DNA of 33,018 nucleotides from assembly GCA_009704505.1 (NCBI GenBank), contig WLEB01000008.1, forward strand, positions 1 to 33,018, written 5' to 3'. The stretch's first letter is position 1; every line of letters begins with the position of its first letter. The notes below the pieces were generated by a model. The model worked only from the letters and a program-made list of their open reading frames with translations, was not told where the DNA came from and searched no databases. Made by a program: the position numbers and the translations under genes. Origin of the DNA: Actinomycetota bacterium (lineage in GTDB: Bacteria; Actinomycetota; Actinomycetes; Nanopelagicales; Nanopelagicaceae). This document shows positions 27,835 through 33,018 of this stretch, piece after piece.

Positions 27835-30800
27835 TTCTCATTCACCGCCCGTCCATCACTTTGAACTGGGCAGGATTTTCTAACAGAGCAACCCTTACAG
27901 CGTTTATTAACAGTGGCGAAGAAGGTTGCAGCGGCCATACCTTCGCCAATACTTTCAATCTTCTCTTTTATTTCTTCTATATTGATAGATCGCTGTTCAC
28001 GAATAGCAGCTCCTGCGCTATCGGTGCCTAAGTAGACAAGTTCTGCTCCTGCACTAGTCACTCCATCGCTAAATCCACCCTCTGCAATCCCTAACTGATA
28101 GCTAGCTAATTGAAGGTTCTTCTTGGCCTCTTCCTTTGTAATGGCTGTGTTGCCGGTTTTAAAGTCAATTATGAAAAGTGAACCATCTGCTTCAACTTCA
28201 AGTCGATCGACTGTTCCAATGATTCGAGCACGACCTAGTTTTATATCAAACCGAATTTCTGCGCCTTTAACTTCTCGCGGTGTTTGTTTGTGGTACTCGA
28301 CGAATTTTTCTAGCATTGTTACTGCGGTTTCTAAGTTTGAAGCACTTACCCAACCACTATTGGGATCAATTAATTTCCATGAACTTTCTAAACTAGCAAT
28401 TAACTCACTCTTTGATGTCCCTGGTTGCTCCACCATCTTTGCTGCAAAAGCGTGAATGGCAGAACCCAGTATCTGCGCAGAGCTGTCTCCATCTGTTCCG
28501 CCGTTGTTTTGTAAAAACCACTTAACGCCACATTCAATAAATGATTCTGCTCCGCTTGGAGAGACAATAACTTCCTTATCGCTATCAATCACAGGCAGAT
28601 CGCTACTTAATGCAACAGCGCCAATCCAACTATCAGGATGTGCTAAAACAATTCCGTTATTACTCATTGACTTAAGGAGTTGCGCAGCAGTTTGTGCATT
28701 CTCACCATGTAACTGTGCGCGCAGTTCTGCCACCAATGCTGGAACTGTTATAGGGCGAGGTACCTCTGTAACAACTCTAGACTCTTCTTCATCTTCGTGA
28801 AGCATTACTTCGATTGCTTCAAAAAACTGTGAAGGTTCTTCATCTTCTCGCTGGACTGCAGTTATCAAAAGTGTTTGTGTTGCACGTGTTAGCCCAACAT
28901 GAAATAAACGTTGCTCATCTTGCATAAGGCCATTGGCTGCAATTACATCTAATTGATCGCGTGGAATATCTGGATTGCGATCTCGTTCTACTAAGCGTTC
29001 TGCGCCCAATAATGTAGATCGTTGCTTAAGGTTTGGCCAGGTACCTTCTTGTAAACCTGCAATTGCAACTAAATCCCACTGACGTCCTTTTGCACTGTGA
29101 ACTGTCAGAATTTCAACAAAATCAGGTCGAACACCCTTTGCCGTAATTACATCCCCTGCAATATCTTCAGTAGAGATTTCATTTATAAATGCAGCAGGTC
29201 CTGATAATGGAAAACGCTCTGAAAAACGTGCAGCGCTATCAAATAACTGCATTACGGCATCTAAATCTCGATCAGCAGCAGCTGCGCGTAATCCAAAGCG
29301 CAGAGATTGGTTTTGCCATGCGCTAGATAATTTCTGGCCATCACTAGTAACTGCGTTGTCCCAGATAGCCCACAAAAGTTCATCGGCCGTTGCTTTTTTA
29401 TTTCGTGCTACCGCCCGGGCGCTTTTCAATAGTTTATGGACCCGCAGCACACTTTCGGCGCCTTCGATGTTTAAATCTCCGTCATCGATGGCATCAATTA
29501 GTAACTGCGCGCCCGATCTTTCATCACCTTCTGGGCGCGCGGTGATTAGTGCTCTGCGAATTCTCCGTAGTGATATCGAATCGGCTCCGCCAAACTCACT
29601 GAGCAATAATCGCTCTGCGGTATCTAGATTGAGAGGTTGTGAATTGATTGCTACTCGAGCTAAAAGTAAATATGGAGAGATCGCAGGATTTCCAGCTAAC
29701 GCTTGTAACTCTGATGCAACTGGAATTCCTACTTGTGAAAAGGCTCTTCGAAGCGCCGACGCTGTTACTCCTGGAGTACGAAGAATCACGGCCATTTTGC
29801 TGTATTCGATACCGCCGCGAAGATGGGCACTACGAAATTGATGGGCAATAAATGCCGCCTCTTCTGCCCCCGATCTAAAGCGATGAACACCGACGTGGCC
29901 AAGATCTTTATTAACGCACGTTCTTTTGCGTGTCAGAGAGGAGCCGCGAAAACTTTGTACATAACTACTGCCAACTTCACATACTGCCTGGGAGTTTCGA
30001 TACACATTGCTCAGAACAAACTCCTGTGAGCGATAAGGATCCATCGCGCGCGCTAATCCATCTGGATCTGCACCGCGAAATCTACCCACGCTGCTATCTG
30101 CATCTGCGCAGATAACTAGGTCTTGACCTGCAAGTAAAGATAAAAGTTCGCGTTGTGCTGGATCTGTTTCTTGAAACTCATCAACCATTATTGTTGTAAA
30201 TCTTGTGCGAAGTTGGTCTAGCAATTCTGGGTTATTGCGCAGATGCAGTGAGGCTCGAGAGATGATCTCGGATGGATCAATTCTTAGTTTTGCATCTAGA
30301 GCAGAGATCTCGCGCATGACCATCGAATTGACGTATCGCTTCCAAAAAGCGGCTGCGGCAGACCAATACTTTTCACCCTCACTTTGCCCGAGTTTGGCTA
30401 ATTGATCCGGACCTATTCCACGCTCTGATGCTCGCAAAATTAAATCGCGAAGCTCTCGAGCAAAACCATGTGTTGTGAGCGCTAAGTGAAGATCTTGTGG
30501 CCATTCTTTATAGCCATCGTCAATGTCGCCCTGAAGTAGTTCTCGGATATAGCTTTCTTGTTCTGGGCCACTGAGCAAAATCGGATCGGGATCACCTTTT
30601 GCTTTCATCTTTAAAATTGAAAAGGCAAGTGAATGAAACGTGCGAGCCAATGGTTCAAACATTGTTTTCGTTGTGCGCAATGCAATTGCATCACGAAGTT
30701 GTGAAGCTGACTCACGACCAAATGTGATGAGTAAAATTGAATCAGGATTTTGTCCTGCATTAATCCGTGAAAGTGCAGCTTCAATTAGCACCGTTGTTTT

Positions 30801-30932
30801 GCCTGTGCCAGGACCACCTTGAACAACAACTGGCCCACCACGGTATGCAACTATTGCAGCCTGCTGGCTATCGAGTGCAACCGGAGCAGCCTGAAGTACT
30901 TGTCGTACTAGGGTAAACGGCGCTTTACTCAC
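27831..30932 (-). CDS. adnA: AdnA-like helicase-nuclease with C-terminal Cys cluster
   Basis: 1033 aa. GGPGTGKTTVLIEAALSRI, MVDEFQETDPAQRELL, TVHSAKGRQWDLVAIAGLQEG; nuclease GTVDRLEVEADGSLFIIDFKTG...QLASYQLGI; CKGCSVRKSC plus upstream ECGVKWFLQN. ATGA overlap with adnB. Confidence 0.9.
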   Translation of the reverse strand: MSKAPFTLVRQVLQAAPVALDSQQAAIVAYRGGPVVVQGGPGTGKTTVLIEAALSRINAGQNPDSILLITFGRESASQLRDAIALRTTKTMFEPLARTFHSLAFSILKMKAKGDPDPILLSGPEQESYIRELLQGDIDDGYKEWPQDLHLALTTHGFARELRDLILRASERGIGPDQLAKLGQSEGEKYWSAAAAFWKRYVNSMVMREISALDAKLRIDPSEIISRASLHLRNNPELLDQLRTRFTTIMVDEFQETDPAQRELLSLLAGQDLVICADADSSVGRFRGADPDGLARAMDPYRSQEFVLSNVYRNSQAVCEVGSSYVQSFRGSSLTRKRTCVNKDLGHVGVHRFRSGAEEAAFIAHQFRSAHLRGGIEYSKMAVILRTPGVTASALRRAFSQVGIPVASELQALAGNPAISPYLLLARVAINSQPLNLDTAERLLLSEFGGADSISLRRIRRALITARPEGDERSGAQLLIDAIDDGDLNIEGAESVLRVHKLLKSARAVARNKKATADELLWAIWDNAVTSDGQKLSSAWQNQSLRFGLRAAAADRDLDAVMQLFDSAARFSERFPLSGPAAFINEISTEDIAGDVITAKGVRPDFVEILTVHSAKGRQWDLVAIAGLQEGTWPNLKQRSTLLGAERLVERDRNPDIPRDQLDVIAANGLMQDEQRLFHVGLTRATQTLLITAVQREDEEPSQFFEAIEVMLHEDEEESRVVTEVPRPITVPALVAELRAQLHGENAQTAAQLLKSMSNNGIVLAHPDSWIGAVALSSDLPVIDSDKEVIVSPSGAESFIECGVKWFLQNNGGTDGDSSAQILGSAIHAFAAKMVEQPGTSKSELIASLESSWKLIDPNSGWVSASNLETAVTMLEKFVEYHKQTPREVKGAEIRFDIKLGRARIIGTVDRLEVEADGSLFIIDFKTGNTAITKEEAKKNLQLASYQLGIAEGGFSDGVTSAGAELVYLGTDSAGAAIREQRSINIEEIKEKIESIGEGMAAATFFATVNKRCKGCSVRKSCPVQSDGRAVNEK

Positions 30933-30941
30933 AGTCGTAAT

Positions 30942-31025
30942 TCAACCGTAATGGACTGACGAATCAGGGATATCACGGCCAGATTTAAATGCTGTTACTG
31001 CAGTTTTTGCAAGCAGGTCCGGCAT
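30942..31025 (-). CDS. Candidate 27-aa microprotein between typA and adnA
   Basis: ATG at 31025: MPDLLAKTAVTAFKSGRDIPDSSVHYG*. Fills most of the typA-adnA gap; protein-like composition; no clear Shine-Dalgarno. Confidence 0.35.
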   Translation of the reverse strand: MPDLLAKTAVTAFKSGRDIPDSSVHYG

Positions 31026-31037
31026 ATAAATCAAAGA

Positions 31038-32957
31038 TTAGTTGGCGTTGAGGTTAGCCTTCTTTTGACGTGAGGTTGCGCGAGCTCGCTCATCTCCGTT
31101 AAGGGTTACCTTGCGGATACGAACAACGGCAGGTGTTACCTCCACGCATTCATCTTCGCGGCAAAACTCCAACGCACCTTCCATGTTTAATTTCTTTGGT
31201 GGAATTAAACGCTCTGATTCATCTGTTCCTGAAGCACGCATGTTTGTCAGTTTCTTTTCGCGTACGCAGTTAACATCCATATCATCACTACGTGAGTTCT
31301 CACCAATAACCATTCCTTCATACACTTCATCACCAGGTTCAACGAAAATAGTTCCGCGATCCTGAGTTCCATAGAGTGCATAGGAAGTAACTGTTCCCAT
31401 TCGATCTGAAACAAGTGACCCTGTTCCGCGGGTACGGATATCTCCATACCAAGGTTCGTATCCATCAAATACATGGTGTAGCAAACCAGTTCCGCGAGTT
31501 TCAGTTAAAAACTCTGTACGGAAACCAATCAGACCACGTGATGGAACTTTGTAATCAAGTCGAATCCAACCGGTTCCATGATTAACCATTTGCTCCATGC
31601 GACCCTTACGCAAGGCCATCAATTGAGTAAGCACACCAAGATATTCCTCTGGTGCATCAATAGTTAAACGCTCCATTGGCTCAGAAAGTTTTCCATCAAT
31701 TGTCTTAGTAACAACCTGTGGCTTTCCAACTGTAAGTTCAAATCCCTCACGCTTCATAATTTCAACAAGAACTGCGAGCTGAAGCTCGCCTCGGCCTTGA
31801 ACTTCCCACGTATCAGGTCGCTCAGTATTTAAGACACGAAGTGAAACGTTACCTACTAACTCCGCATCCAAACGTCCCTTTACTTGGCGCGCTGTTAGAA
31901 GTTTTCCACTCTTGCCTGCAAGTGGAGACGTGTTAATACCAATAGTCATAGAAATCGATGGCTCATCCACAATGATTGGTGGCAATGCATGTGGGTTTTC
32001 TATGTCTGCAAGAGTTTCACCCAATGTAATGGTCTCTATTCCTGCAACAGCAATAATGTCGCCAGGGTGTGCCTCTAATGCAGGTACACGCTCTAATGCT
32101 TCAGTAATTAATAGCTCTGAAACTTTAACTCGTTCTACTGTTCCATCAGTTTTCATCCAGGCAACTTGTTGGCCTTTTTTGATTACACCTTCGCGCACAC
32201 GACATAGTGCAAGACGACCCAAGAATGCAGAAGAGTCAAGGTTTGTAACGTGTGCTTGCAACGGTGCACCTTCGTGATATTCAGGTGCAGGAATTGCAGA
32301 GAAGATCGTGTCAAAGAGAACATCTAAGTTTTCTTCAGCTGGCATTCCACCATCTGCGGGGCGAGTTAATGATGCACGACCTGCTTTTGCAGATGCATAA
32401 ACAACTGGAAACTCAATCTGATCTTCAGTTGCATCTAGATCTAAGAATAGTTCATAGGCCTCATCGACAACTTCTGCAATACGTGAATCTGGGCGGTCTA
32501 CCTTGTTAATAAGCAGGATAACTGGCAAGTTCTTTTCTAATGCTTTACGCAAAACGAAACGGGTTTGTGGCAATGGACCCTCTGATGCATCGACTAACAA
32601 GATAACGCCGTCAACCATTTCAAGACCGCGTTCAACTTCGCCGCCAAAATCAGCGTGACCTGGAGTATCGATAATATTTACAATTGTGTCACCGCGCTTT
32701 ACAGCAGTGTTCTTTGCAAGAATCGTAATTCCCTTTTCGCGTTCTAGATCCATTGAATCCATCATGCGATCTTGACCTTCACCTTGAACTTTGTGTGCAG
32801 CAAAAGCACCTGATTGCCACAACATCGCATCAACTAATGTTGTTTTGCCGTGGTCAACGTGAGCAATGATGGCAACGTTACGAAGGTTCTCGCGCTTTTT
32901 TACTGGCAAACCATCTAGGTGTGGCTGGCGCTTACTTGCAAAGGGTTTATTAGACAT
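31038..32957 (-). CDS. typA: Ribosome-associated translational GTPase TypA/BipA
   Basis: [35 protein letters not shown]-like [41 protein letters not shown]; TypA C-terminal domain [15 protein letters not shown]. Confidence 0.97.
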   Translation of the reverse strand: MSNKPFASKRQPHLDGLPVKKRENLRNVAIIAHVDHGKTTLVDAMLWQSGAFAAHKVQGEGQDRMMDSMDLEREKGITILAKNTAVKRGDTIVNIIDTPGHADFGGEVERGLEMVDGVILLVDASEGPLPQTRFVLRKALEKNLPVILLINKVDRPDSRIAEVVDEAYELFLDLDATEDQIEFPVVYASAKAGRASLTRPADGGMPAEENLDVLFDTIFSAIPAPEYHEGAPLQAHVTNLDSSAFLGRLALCRVREGVIKKGQQVAWMKTDGTVERVKVSELLITEALERVPALEAHPGDIIAVAGIETITLGETLADIENPHALPPIIVDEPSISMTIGINTSPLAGKSGKLLTARQVKGRLDAELVGNVSLRVLNTERPDTWEVQGRGELQLAVLVEIMKREGFELTVGKPQVVTKTIDGKLSEPMERLTIDAPEEYLGVLTQLMALRKGRMEQMVNHGTGWIRLDYKVPSRGLIGFRTEFLTETRGTGLLHHVFDGYEPWYGDIRTRGTGSLVSDRMGTVTSYALYGTQDRGTIFVEPGDEVYEGMVIGENSRSDDMDVNCVREKKLTNMRASGTDESERLIPPKKLNMEGALEFCREDECVEVTPAVVRIRKVTLNGDERARATSRQKKANLNAN

Positions 32958-33018
32958 TGAATCGAAACTCCACTACATCTCCATCGGCCATTACATATTC
33001 CTTGCCTTCCATGCGGAC
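32950..33018 (-). CDS. ychF: C-terminus of YchF/Obg-family ATPase (partial, runs off the window end)
   Basis: Reverse translation [22 protein letters not shown], matching the conserved YchF TGS-domain ending (GK-YVVQDGDVMHFRFNV type). Overlaps the typA start by 8 nt. Confidence 0.85.
   Translation of the reverse strand, partial: VRMEGKEYVMADGDVVEFRFNV

Noticed and set aside
29356-29841. 161-aa ORF antisense to adnA, and similar antisense ORFs (e.g. 26949-27284, 28456-28800, 31912-32277, 9062-9436)
   Set aside because: They lie opposite strongly recognisable genes, have Ser/Arg-rich or low-complexity translations typical of antisense reading, and show no family motifs.
20248-30932. Helicase/nuclease cluster as an anti-phage defence island
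   Set aside because: The proteins are best explained as the core UvrD2 and AdnAB repair machinery. No toxin, methylase, integrase or mobile-element signature is nearby.

Overview
The window is a compact, AT-leaning actinobacterial chromosome segment. Gene content and gene order resemble streamlined freshwater Actinobacteria (acI/Nanopelagicales-like), but I infer that lineage and did not test it. It is mostly core housekeeping genes. In order: DUF5679 zinc ribbon (partial), YgjP/DUF45 metallopeptidase, DUF2342 protein, Lon-like S16 protease, UPF0182, tRNA-fMet, copA-hisN-rsgA-aroA operon, SRAP protein, sigR/rsrA pair, hotdog thioesterase, Ni-SOD (sodN) with its maturation protease (sodX), kgd, an SDR, whiB7-like regulator, uvrD2, nudC, an EEP-family hydrolase, adnB-adnA, typA, and the C-terminus of ychF. 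I see no CRISPR array, transposon, prophage or obvious defence island. The signals the ORF track does not explain are: (1) a ~50-aa upstream ORF followed by an intrinsic terminator in the 5' leader of the whiB7-like gene, matching the known uORF attenuation layout; (2) a ~71-nt long imperfect hairpin with a promoter-like element upstream and a T-rich tail in the DUF45/DUF2342 intergenic region, a candidate small RNA; (3) a 27-codon candidate microprotein between typA and adnA; (4) domain-reduced versions of known proteins (YlbL-like protease without a PDZ domain, UvrD2 without an HRDC tail).
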